Shown: positions 22,607 through 30,186 of the stretch, in pieces
How the letters are laid out: every line of letters starts with the position of its first letter
How positions within the stretch are numbered: position 1 is the stretch's first letter
NCBI RefSeq assembly: GCF_014649495.1
Contig: NZ_BMTD01000035.1
Span: 1 to 56,977, forward strand
Length of the DNA stretch: 56,977 nucleotides
Direction of reading: 5' to 3'
From: Streptomyces filipinensis
Lineage (GTDB): Bacteria > Actinomycetota > Actinomycetes > Streptomycetales > Streptomycetaceae
The notes under the pieces: generated by a model
Seen by the model: the letters and a program-made list of their open reading frames with translations, nothing else
Database searches by the model: none
What the model was told of the DNA's origin: nothing
Translations under genes and position numbers: made by a program

Positions 22607-23857
22607 ATGGCCGACGACCCCACACCGTTCGCGGACTTAGTCGACGGATTCGGCTGGCGCAGCTGCGCCACATTCACTCAGGTCTATGCCACCGTCGCCC
22701 GGCGCCTCGGACAGCGCGAGGAAGTCACCGACCGCCAGGTCCGCCGCTGGCGTGCGCCTGAGCCGCCCTGCCCGCAGCCCGGGCGTCAAAGGGTCCTCGA
22801 AGCAATGCTCGGTGTCCCCCTGGAACAGCTGGGCTTCCGCGTCCCCGAGCACCGCCGCAACGCGGTGACGGCCCCGCTCGCCGACCTCGCCGAACCGCAG
22901 GGAGGAACTCCGCCCGTGGAACGCCGCACGCTCTTCACCCTGTCGGCCGCCGTGCTCGGCTCCGCCGCGCTGCCGGCCCCGGCTGACGCCTACGCCCCGC
23001 AGGTGGGCACCGACACGGTCGCCGACCTGCGCCACGGCCTGGCCTCGCTCTACGGCCTCGACGACCGCTTCGGCGGCGCCACCGTCGGCCCCCTGGCCGC
23101 CGCCCACCTCTCGCGCGTCGAGCGCCTCATCTCTACCGGCACCTATCCCGACATCATCGGCCGCCAGCTGCGCCTGATCTCCGGCGAGACCGCCGAACAC
23201 GTGGGCTGGCTCGCCTTCGATGCAGGCGACCACCAGCGCGCCCGCCGGTACTGGACCCAGGCCAGGAACACCGCCGTCGACCTGCGCGACGACTCCCTGA
23301 CCGTCCTGGTCCTCGCGTCCCTCTCTCTCCTGGAAATCCGCGAACAGGACCCCAAGGCCGCCCTTGACCATGCCCAACGGGCCTCCGCCCTCGCCCAGCC
23401 ATGGGCGCCGCCGTCCCTGATGTCTATCCTCGCGACCCGCCAGGCCCGCGCCCTGGCCCTCCTGGGCGACCCCTCCGCCGCCCGCACGACCCTGGCTCAC
23501 GCCGCGCGCCTCTACGATCAAGACCAGGGGGCACGCCCCGCCCCGGCCTGGACCCTCTTCCACGGTCCCGCTGAGCTGGGTATGGCCCAGGCCGAGCTGT
23601 TCACCGCGGTCGGCCACCACCGCGCCGCCGTCCGCTGGCTGCGCCTGGCCCTGGAACGGCAGGAAGCCACCTACGCCCGCAACGAGGCACTCGCACGTGC
23701 CGGACTGGCAGGAGCCCTGGCACGATCCGGGGAAGCCGACGAGGCCGCCTTCCACATCGAGCAGGGCGAAGCCCTGCTCACTGAGGTGTCATCGGGCCGC
23801 GCACGCGAAGGGCTCGCCCAGGCCCGCCGCGAACTGGCACGGACCACAGGGAGCTGA
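22607..23857 (+). CDS. TPR-type transcriptional regulator
   Basis: The 416-aa product starts at ATG 22607 behind AAGGGAG. The N-terminus holds a degenerate HTH (VARRLGQREEVTDRQVRRWR), followed by a Tat-like hydrophobic stretch (RRTLFTLSAAVLGSAAL, about residues 106-122) and a long run of TPR-like helices (for example AEHVGWLAFDAGDHQRARRYW). This plan is common in Streptomyces XRE/TPR regulators. It is coupled by ATGATG overlap to an acetyltransferase gene, so the pair may form one regulatory unit. The protein at 10864 has the same design but only distant sequence similarity. Confidence 0.78.
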   Translation: MADDPTPFADLVDGFGWRSCATFTQVYATVARRLGQREEVTDRQVRRWRAPEPPCPQPGRQRVLEAMLGVPLEQLGFRVPEHRRNAVTAPLADLAEPQGGTPPVERRTLFTLSAAVLGSAALPAPADAYAPQVGTDTVADLRHGLASLYGLDDRFGGATVGPLAAAHLSRVERLISTGTYPDIIGRQLRLISGETAEHVGWLAFDAGDHQRARRYWTQARNTAVDLRDDSLTVLVLASLSLLEIREQDPKAALDHAQRASALAQPWAPPSLMSILATRQARALALLGDPSAARTTLAHAARLYDQDQGARPAPAWTLFHGPAELGMAQAELFTAVGHHRAAVRWLRLALERQEATYARNEALARAGLAGALARSGEADEAAFHIEQGEALLTEVSSGRAREGLAQARRELARTTGS

Positions 23858-24453
23858 TGATGCAGTACACACTGACCACCGACACCACCGCAGCCGCCGG
23901 CGCCCTCGATGACCTCGCTGCGCTCTACGAGACGGTATTCGCCGAACCTCCCTACCTTGAGGGCCCTCGCGACGTTGCCGACTTCCTGGACCGCTACCAG
24001 CGCGAACACCGCACCCCCGGCTTCCGCCTCGCCCTGGCCCACGACGACGACGGCGCCCTCACCGGATTCGCCTACGGACTGCCGCTGTCCTCCACCACCA
24101 CGTGGTGGAACGGTCTCATCGACACGAACCTGCCCCCCGACTTCACCCGCGAGGACGGCCACCGCACCTTCGTGGTGATGGAGCTCGCCGTCCGCGCCGA
24201 CCGGCGCGGCCACCGCATCGGCGGCACCCTGCACAACCTGCTCCTGGACCGGGTCGACGCCAGCCGCGTCACCCTGGCCGTGCGGCCGGAGGCGCCGGCC
24301 GCCGCGTGGTACGAACACCTCGGCTACAACCTCGTTGGCATGTCCCGTCCATGGCCCGAGGCCCCGGTCTACCGGGTCATGCTCCGCACCCTCCCCGCAG
24401 CCGAGCGCGAGCCGGATGTCCGATATCTCTGGCAGCCGCCAACGGCACGCTGA
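23857..24453 (+). CDS. GNAT-family N-acetyltransferase
   Basis: The 198-aa product starts at ATG 23857, overlapping the preceding stop. GNAT features are the central strand FVVMELAVRADRRGHRIGGTLHNLLLD, whose R-R-G-H-R-I-G-G part is the acetyl-CoA pyrophosphate loop, and AAAWYEHLGYNLVGMSRP as the C-terminal motif B. It transfers an acetyl group from acetyl-CoA to an unknown amine. Operon linkage to the TPR regulator suggests it modifies a small signal or a protein in the same circuit. Confidence 0.85.
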   Translation: MMQYTLTTDTTAAAGALDDLAALYETVFAEPPYLEGPRDVADFLDRYQREHRTPGFRLALAHDDDGALTGFAYGLPLSSTTTWWNGLIDTNLPPDFTREDGHRTFVVMELAVRADRRGHRIGGTLHNLLLDRVDASRVTLAVRPEAPAAAWYEHLGYNLVGMSRPWPEAPVYRVMLRTLPAAEREPDVRYLWQPPTAR

Positions 24454-24521
24454 CGATGACGGCGGTCACCCGAAGTCCTGGGCGACCGCCTTCATCGTTG
24501 TGGAGCCACCCACAGGGAACG

Positions 24522-25046
24522 TCAGACGGTCGGCGAGCCCTTGTAGTCGTGGCCCTGGTAGCCGCGGCCGTCCTTGTGCCAGTCGAGATACAAGACCCCG
24601 TTCCCGTACGCGCCGCTCCCGGCCCGGTGGCTGATCGTCGGCGTGCGGTAGGTCCCATCACGGTCCCCGCCGGATGTCGCCTTCTCCAGCCGGTCTTTGA
24701 TCTCGAAGTCGCGCTCGGCAACTACGGGATCGGTGCCCTGCCGTGACTGCATGATCTGGAGCCGGATCTTGGCTCCGTCGAAGATCGTTGCGTCCTTGCT
24801 GGCGTAGAAGGCGGGCCCGTCCCAGCTGATGTCGGCGTAGGCGTAGACGGTGGCTCCGGAGCGCGCCGCGCACACCTGGATCCGGATGTCCCAGTTGTCG
24901 GGGGCAGGGCCGCTGTATCCGGCGTCGTCGATCGTCTGTGTGCTCGTCGAGCAGCGGTAGCTGAGCGCGGCGGCCGGGGATGCAGTCGGGGGTGTGGCAA
25001 CAGCGAGAGCGGCTGCGACGGCCAGCAGGGTGTGCGTGGTGTTCAT
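24522..25046 (-). CDS. Secreted hypothetical protein
   Basis: The 174-aa product has a clear Sec signal: basic start, hydrophobic LLAVAAALAVATPPTA and cleavage near ASPAAA. The mature part holds two Cys (SYRC and QVCAAR) that could form a disulfide, aromatic beta-rich sequence (DISWDGPAFYAS) and a Gly/Tyr-rich C-terminus. No family is recognised. The ribosome site before ATG 25046 is weak. It ends 68 bases from the convergent acetyltransferase gene. Confidence 0.65.
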   Translation of the reverse strand: MNTTHTLLAVAAALAVATPPTASPAAALSYRCSTSTQTIDDAGYSGPAPDNWDIRIQVCAARSGATVYAYADISWDGPAFYASKDATIFDGAKIRLQIMQSRQGTDPVVAERDFEIKDRLEKATSGGDRDGTYRTPTISHRAGSGAYGNGVLYLDWHKDGRGYQGHDYKGSPTV

Positions 25047-25360
25047 GCCCAGTCAAGGCCGGACAGAGGCCAGACGGCACGGGCCCGGCCGGAAGGCACT
25101 CCGCACGAGGGACACGAAGAACAGTCGACGGTGGATGTTCGAGATGCGGTGAGTTCGTGGGTGGTGAGTTTTCACTAAGCCGGTGAGTTCAGCGTCTTTG
25201 AGGCTGTGACCTGCGGTGGGGAGGTGGTGGTGAGTCACCGGGGACTCACCACAACGGCTGTGGTCCAGCCGTGACGGAGCGGGGGTTGCCGTGGTGAGCG
25301 AAGCGGTGAAGCGGCCGCAGTTGTGTGGGAGCAAGCATCCCCACCTCGGAAGGCGCCCCC
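25047..25360. promoter_or_regulatory. Control region of the conjugation operon with GGTGAGY repeats
   Basis: GGTGAGTTC (25148-25156), GGTGAGTT (25163-25170) and GGTGAGTTC (25182-25190) are direct repeats. GGTGAGTC (25229-25236) pairs with GACTCACC (25243-25250) as an inverted repeat. Related GGTGAGC pairs lie at 38135 and 725. No gene is seen. The region must hold the promoter of the operon starting at 25361 and may contain a regulator site or a transfer origin; neither is proven. Confidence 0.6.
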
Positions 25361-26446
25361 ATGACCCCTCGTCGTACTCTCCCCCCTGGACGGGAGCGGC
25401 CCGCCCGCAAGCGCGCGGTCTCGCAGCCGCTGCGGGCTTCGCGGCCGGAGACCGTCCCCGTCAGCCGACCCGTCTCTTACGGGCCGCGGCTGGCCAGGAT
25501 GGGCGTCTGGACCGCGCTCGCGGCCGGCCCCCTCGCGCTGGCCGTCGCTCTGGCAGCCCCGGCTGGCAGTGCTGCCCAGGCAGCTCCGGCCCCGGCACCT
25601 AGCAGCAGCCGTGTACAGGCTGACCCCTCGGGGACGGCCGCCCACTTCGTGGAGCTGTGGCTGCGCGCCGACGCCTCCGCCCCCGACGGACCGGTGGCAG
25701 CGGAGGTGCGGAGGATGGCCCCGCAGGCCGAACTCCCATCCCGTTCCCGTGAGGCCGGCAGCCCGGCGGCGGTGCGGGTAACTCCGCTGCGCACGGTCGT
25801 CATGCCGGGAAGCGGTGGCTGGACGGTGACCGTCGCCGCCGTCACCGACGAGCGGCGCGCGCCGTCGCCGGGTGGCGGCTCGGACCAGGCGGTCGTGCAG
25901 CCCGCGGCGCGGTACTTCGCCGTCAACGGCACTGGAGGCCAGGACGGCGGGCCGCTGGTCGTCACCGGTTCGCCCGCTGAGGTTGCCGCCCCTGAGGCAG
26001 CCCAGACCGGCCCGTCCGTCTTCGGCCGCGCCGTCCCTTCCACGGGTCCCCTGGCTGTCTCCCTGACCGAGTTCCTGCGGACCTACCTCGCCGGTCCCGG
26101 CGGGCAGGGTGCGGGCGTGGAGCGGTACTTGTCGCCCGGGGTGCGCCTGTCTGCGCCGACGGCAGCCGTCTACACGCGGGTTGAGGTCAAGGACGTCGCG
26201 GCTGACACGGACGCCGCGGCCGGGACGGCCGTACCGGGCGACGGGAGCCGGGCGCGCGTCCGCGTCCGCGTCGAGGGATCGGACGCGGCCGGTACGCGGT
26301 GGCCGCTGGAGTACCGCCTGGCCGTGACGGCCCGCGCCGGCCGCTGGGAGATCAGCGCCCTGGACACCGGATCGCCCGCCCCGGCGTCGGCCGGCGCCGC
26401 ATCCCCCACCGACCCGTCCACCGCCACCTCAGGAGGTACCCGATGA
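25361..26446 (+). CDS. TcpC-like conjugation channel protein
   Basis: The 361-aa product starts at ATG 25361 after GGAAGG. A basic cytoplasmic N-terminus is followed by one membrane segment (VWTALAAGPLALAVALAAP, about residues 48-66). Two tandem NTF2-like domains fill the rest: one around AAHFVELWLRADA, and a second after LAVSLTEFLRTYLAG ending RWEISALDTG. This is the TcpC/VirB8-like plan of Gram-positive conjugation systems, where it scaffolds the membrane channel. It opens a ten-gene operon in which almost every gene overlaps its neighbour. Confidence 0.8.
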   Translation: MTPRRTLPPGRERPARKRAVSQPLRASRPETVPVSRPVSYGPRLARMGVWTALAAGPLALAVALAAPAGSAAQAAPAPAPSSSRVQADPSGTAAHFVELWLRADASAPDGPVAAEVRRMAPQAELPSRSREAGSPAAVRVTPLRTVVMPGSGGWTVTVAAVTDERRAPSPGGGSDQAVVQPAARYFAVNGTGGQDGGPLVVTGSPAEVAAPEAAQTGPSVFGRAVPSTGPLAVSLTEFLRTYLAGPGGQGAGVERYLSPGVRLSAPTAAVYTRVEVKDVAADTDAAAGTAVPGDGSRARVRVRVEGSDAAGTRWPLEYRLAVTARAGRWEISALDTGSPAPASAGAASPTDPSTATSGGTR

Positions 26447-26739
26447 GCATGTTTCTCGCGAGTCAGCTTGACGACCTCGGCAACGGCATCTTCGACATGC
26501 TGGGCAAGTGGGCCGACCGCGGCCTCAAGGTCGCTCTCGTAGTGATCGTCTTGGTCGTCATCTGCCGCCAGTTCTCCCTCAAGGCCGGCATCGGGGCGCT
26601 GCTCGCCATGGCTCTCGCGCTGGGCATCTACAACGCCCGCGACAGCCTGGCCGGACTCTTCTCCGAGAAGATCAAGAGTCCCTCGACCGGGTCCGCTCCC
26701 CTCAACCCGCAGGCTCCGACGGACGGGCAGGTCCTGTGA
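26443..26739 (+). CDS. Small membrane protein of the conjugation operon
   Basis: The 98-aa product starts at ATG 26443 behind GGAGG, with ATGA overlap. Two hydrophobic segments (VALVVIVLVVIC and AGIGALLAMALALGI) are separated by a short loop. The position between TcpC and TcpE homologues matches the small two-helix proteins (TcpD/VirB2-3-like) of other systems. Role inferred from size, topology and place. Confidence 0.7.
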   Translation: MSMFLASQLDDLGNGIFDMLGKWADRGLKVALVVIVLVVICRQFSLKAGIGALLAMALALGIYNARDSLAGLFSEKIKSPSTGSAPLNPQAPTDGQVL

Positions 26740-27281
26740 GCGCGGCGGCGCGTCCTCGGGTCGCGCGTGTCTACACCGGTGCGCGCCGCCACCCGTGGGT
26801 GCTGGGCAAGCTCGGTGACTGGATGGTGCCGTTCGGCCCGTACACGCCCGCGCAGCTGGTTGTGCTCGGTGGTGGGGCGTTCGCACTGGTCAAGGGCTAC
26901 GACTGGTGGTCGTGGGCCGGGCCGGTGCCGGTTGTGCTGTGGCTGGTGGCGGTGTGGGCGGTGCGTGGTGCGCAGATCGCCGGTCAGAACCCGTTCACGG
27001 CGGTGGCCGGTGTGGTGGTGCTGCTGCTGCGGCATCCGGCGGGGCGGATCGGTGGGCGCATCGCCCGTGAGCGCCGGTCCTGCAGCCTGCGCGGCAGGTT
27101 CGTCATCCAGACTGCCTCCGGCTCGGTGCTGCCCGCGGCCCCTTCGGACGCTGCGCGCCGGGTGAGCGGGTCGGCCGGAGCGGGCGGAGCCGTCGTACGG
27201 CTGCCCGCCGTGTCGGGGCGTGCGGCGGCGGGGTCGGGCTTGGACTCGCTCCTGGCGGGCTCCGGCAGGAGGGCGGCGTGA
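26736..27281 (+). CDS. TcpE-like membrane protein
   Basis: The 181-aa product starts at GTG 26736 (GTGA overlap). Near the N-terminus it has YTGARRHPWVLGKLGDWMVP, then two membrane helices in LVVLGGGAFALVKGYDWW and VPVVLWLVAVWAVRG, as in TcpE proteins that lie before the VirB4 ATPase. The C-terminus (after residue 110) is soluble and Ala/Gly/Ser-rich. Confidence 0.75.
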   Translation: MSAAARPRVARVYTGARRHPWVLGKLGDWMVPFGPYTPAQLVVLGGGAFALVKGYDWWSWAGPVPVVLWLVAVWAVRGAQIAGQNPFTAVAGVVVLLLRHPAGRIGGRIARERRSCSLRGRFVIQTASGSVLPAAPSDAARRVSGSAGAGGAVVRLPAVSGRAAAGSGLDSLLAGSGRRAA

Positions 27282-29854
27282 TGCGGACTCCTCCGTTCCG
27301 GCATGTTGCCGGTCATCTGCTGTGGTCGGCTTCCTCCCGTGTCTGGGCGGTGTGGCGGGTGACGCCGCTGGCGGGCGGCTATCTTCCCGCCCGGGTGCGC
27401 CAGGACCTGCTGGACCGGGTCACTTCCCTGGTGCGGTCGATGCCTGCGATGGAGCCGAGGCTGTTCGTCCTGGGGGCGCGTACCGACCCGGGCGAGATCG
27501 CCGAGCGGATGGTGTCCGGCCTGGACTGGCAGCGCCTGCCCGCCTGGGCGGAAACCTGCGCGGCGGCGGTGGACCTGCTGGCCGACCAGGAAATGCATGA
27601 GCGGACCCTGTGGCTGGCCGTGCCCCTCCCGGGCCGGACGGGTGCTGCGACCGCTTCCCTGAACGCCCTGTACGGAGAGCTGTCCGCCGCACTCGACCTT
27701 CCGCCGGTACCGGTGCCCGAGGCGGAGCTGAAGGCTGCGTTCGCGGAGGCCGAGCGGATCCAGACCTCATTGGGTGGCGGGCTCGGGCTGCGGCCCGCGT
27801 CCCCGGCGGAAATCGTGTGGATGGTGCAGCACGCCGTCCATCGCGGCCTCGCGCAGGAGCCGCTGCTGTCGGACGCCGAGCACAGCCCGCTCTATGGCAG
27901 CCGCGTCCACGCGGGCCGGCTCTCCTCCCCCTCGTACGCGGATCTGGGGCAGATCCGTCTCGCCGAAGGCGGGCAGGACACCCGTATCCCGGGCAAGGCG
28001 ACGGCCTCCGATCGGCCGTGGTGGCGCAAGGCCGGCACCGCCTCCCCTCTGGGCCGCCGGTGGCTGCAGGTCGAATCCGAGGCCGGGACCGGCTACCAGT
28101 CCCACCTCGTGCTCGCCGAGCTTCCGCCCGCCGTGGCGGTCGACAGCGCGGATGTCCTCGCGCAGCTGGAGCAGCTGCACTTTCCGGTCGACGTGTGTGT
28201 GGATCTGCGGATCGTCCCGGCGAAGAAGGCCCGGGCCCAGGTCCAGCGCAAGAAGCGCGAACTCCTGGACCAGGCCGGACAGTACGGGGCACAGCCGACC
28301 GGAATGCCGCATTCCCTTCCTGAGGCGGCGGGGGATCTTGCCGAGCAGGACGCGCGGATGGCGCGGACGTCGGTGGAGGTCGAGGTCCAGTCGGTGACGG
28401 TGCTGTCCGTATGGGGGCCCGACACGGCCACGTGTGATGCGCGGGCGCGGGAGCTGTCTGCGGCTCTGTCGGGGGGCGACTACCGGGTGGAGCGCCCCTA
28501 CGGCATGCAGGAAGACCTGTTCGCCCTGTCCCTGCCCGGTACTGTCCGTCCGGCGAAACTGGGCCAGTTCACCCAGCACCAGCTGTCGGAGGACTGGGCC
28601 GCCGCGGGGGCGTTCACCTTGTCGGGGGTGGGGGACCCGGGCGGGATGATGGTCGGTCACGACCTGGACAGCGGCACCATCCGCCCCGTCCTGCTGAACC
28701 CGGCCGACGCGCCGCAGGTGAACGCGTCCGCGTCGCTGGCTGTGGTCGGGGATCTCGGCGCAGGGAAAAGCGTGCTGGAGAAACTCGTCACCGCGGCGGT
28801 CGTGGACCAGGGCGGACGGTCGATCGTCATCGACCGGACGCCGATCCGGGAGTGGGCAAGCTTCGGGCGGGCCGCGATGGGCGAGCGGTGCGAGGTGATC
28901 GATGCCGCCCGCGCCGAGGTGTCCATCGACCCGCTGCGCGTGTTCGGCGGGGCCGTGGGCGCGCACTACGCCCTGTCGTACCTGACGTTGCAGCTGGGTG
29001 TGGGGGCGATGACCGCGTCCGGGGCGGTACTGCATCACGCGGTCCAGGAGGTGTGCGCGGGCCCGGATCCGTCCATGGGCAAGGTCTTGGACGTCCTCGC
29101 CGGCCTCGCCGAGACCGGTACCGCGACCCGGTCGGACGCGGCAGCGACGATGGCTGACCTGCTGCGGATCGTGCGCGGCAACCCTCTGGCGGCGATGGTC
29201 TTCGATGCGGACCTGCCACCGGTCACGCTGGACGGGGACCTGGGCGCGGACCTGGTGGTGGTCACCACCACCGGCCTGACCCTGCCGCCGAAGGAGGCGT
29301 TCGCCGACGCCGAGGTGCTGCGCCAGCAGCCTCTGGAGGCTTTGATCGGGCGGGCTGTGCTGTATCTGATCGCCGCGATCGCCCGCCAGGCCGCTTTCAC
29401 CGAGCCTGACAGGTTCTGCCTGGTCTCGATGGACGAGGTGTACTGGCTGACCTCCTCCGCGGAGGGCTCCGCGCTGGTCCACGAGATCCTTCACGACGGC
29501 CGCAAGCACGGCGCCGGCTGCTTTCTCGGCGCCCATGACGAGGCCGAACTCGGAGCCGACGCGGCACTGATCGCCTACCGGTTCCTCGCCCGCACCAGCG
29601 ACCGTGCCCGCGCCGCAAAGGGGCTGCACTTCATCGGCCTGGACGGCGATGACGAGGACCTCGTACGGATGGTCACCACCGGCCTGTCCCCCGTGGGCCA
29701 GAGCGGCCGCGAGGGCGAGATGTTCCTGCGTGATCCGCGGATGCAGGTCGGCCGGATCAAGGTCGTCGTCCCGCCCGTGCCCCGCCTCAAGGAATCGATC
29801 TTCACTACACCCGGCCGGACGGCACACGCCCCGGCCGACAGGGGGACCTCGTGA
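27281..29854 (+). CDS. VirB4/TcpF-type conjugation ATPase
   Basis: The 857-aa product is taken from ATG 27281 (TGATG overlap, GGAGG upstream); GTG 27278 is in frame. Walker A is GDLGAGKS with Lys496, and Walker B is CLVSMDEVYW (Asp718, Glu719). The long N-terminal domain (residues 1-440) is the usual VirB4/TraC-like part. It would power assembly of the type IV secretion channel at the inner face of the membrane. Length and gene order match ConE/TcpF-like ATPases. Confidence 0.88.
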   Translation: MRTPPFRHVAGHLLWSASSRVWAVWRVTPLAGGYLPARVRQDLLDRVTSLVRSMPAMEPRLFVLGARTDPGEIAERMVSGLDWQRLPAWAETCAAAVDLLADQEMHERTLWLAVPLPGRTGAATASLNALYGELSAALDLPPVPVPEAELKAAFAEAERIQTSLGGGLGLRPASPAEIVWMVQHAVHRGLAQEPLLSDAEHSPLYGSRVHAGRLSSPSYADLGQIRLAEGGQDTRIPGKATASDRPWWRKAGTASPLGRRWLQVESEAGTGYQSHLVLAELPPAVAVDSADVLAQLEQLHFPVDVCVDLRIVPAKKARAQVQRKKRELLDQAGQYGAQPTGMPHSLPEAAGDLAEQDARMARTSVEVEVQSVTVLSVWGPDTATCDARARELSAALSGGDYRVERPYGMQEDLFALSLPGTVRPAKLGQFTQHQLSEDWAAAGAFTLSGVGDPGGMMVGHDLDSGTIRPVLLNPADAPQVNASASLAVVGDLGAGKSVLEKLVTAAVVDQGGRSIVIDRTPIREWASFGRAAMGERCEVIDAARAEVSIDPLRVFGGAVGAHYALSYLTLQLGVGAMTASGAVLHHAVQEVCAGPDPSMGKVLDVLAGLAETGTATRSDAAATMADLLRIVRGNPLAAMVFDADLPPVTLDGDLGADLVVVTTTGLTLPPKEAFADAEVLRQQPLEALIGRAVLYLIAAIARQAAFTEPDRFCLVSMDEVYWLTSSAEGSALVHEILHDGRKHGAGCFLGAHDEAELGADAALIAYRFLARTSDRARAAKGLHFIGLDGDDEDLVRMVTTGLSPVGQSGREGEMFLRDPRMQVGRIKVVVPPVPRLKESIFTTPGRTAHAPADRGTS

Positions 29855-30186
29855 TCCGAACCACCACCACCGCCGGTGTGCGGCGACTGCTCGTCGCCGC
29901 CGTCGCGCTGCTCCTGATCACGTGCACCGTCGGCGCCTGGGCCATGCCCCACACCCGCCCGACGCCCGCAGCTGCTGCACCGTTCGAAGAGGGCGCGGGC
30001 CAGGACTGCCACCTGACGGCAGGGCCTACCGCCGCCTACTGCGGCATGAGCCGTATGCCGGGACCGGCCTCGCAGGCCTCCGTCTGGCCTGCCGGTCTCA
30101 ACCCCCGCACCGCACTGCTGCTGTTCTCCGCCCTCGCGGTCTCAGCTGCGATCGGGCTTGTGAGCAGCGCGGGGCGGCGGCTGTGA
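29851..30186 (+). CDS. Small membrane or secreted conjugation-operon protein
   Basis: The 111-aa product starts at GTG 29851 (GTGA overlap). It has an N-terminal hydrophobic segment (LLVAAVALLLITCTVGAWAM), an external loop with two Cys (GQDCHL and AAYCGM) and a second membrane helix near the end (ALLLFSALAVSAAIGLVSS). No family is recognised. Overlaps on both sides show it belongs to the operon. Confidence 0.65.
   Translation: MIRTTTTAGVRRLLVAAVALLLITCTVGAWAMPHTRPTPAAAAPFEEGAGQDCHLTAGPTAAYCGMSRMPGPASQASVWPAGLNPRTALLLFSALAVSAAIGLVSSAGRRL

Noticed and set aside
29604..30182. Upstream extension of the VirB6-like gene to 1102 codons
   Set aside because: It overlaps the VirB4 3' end and the small membrane gene in another frame; the GTG at 30183 overlaps the preceding stop like the rest of the operon.
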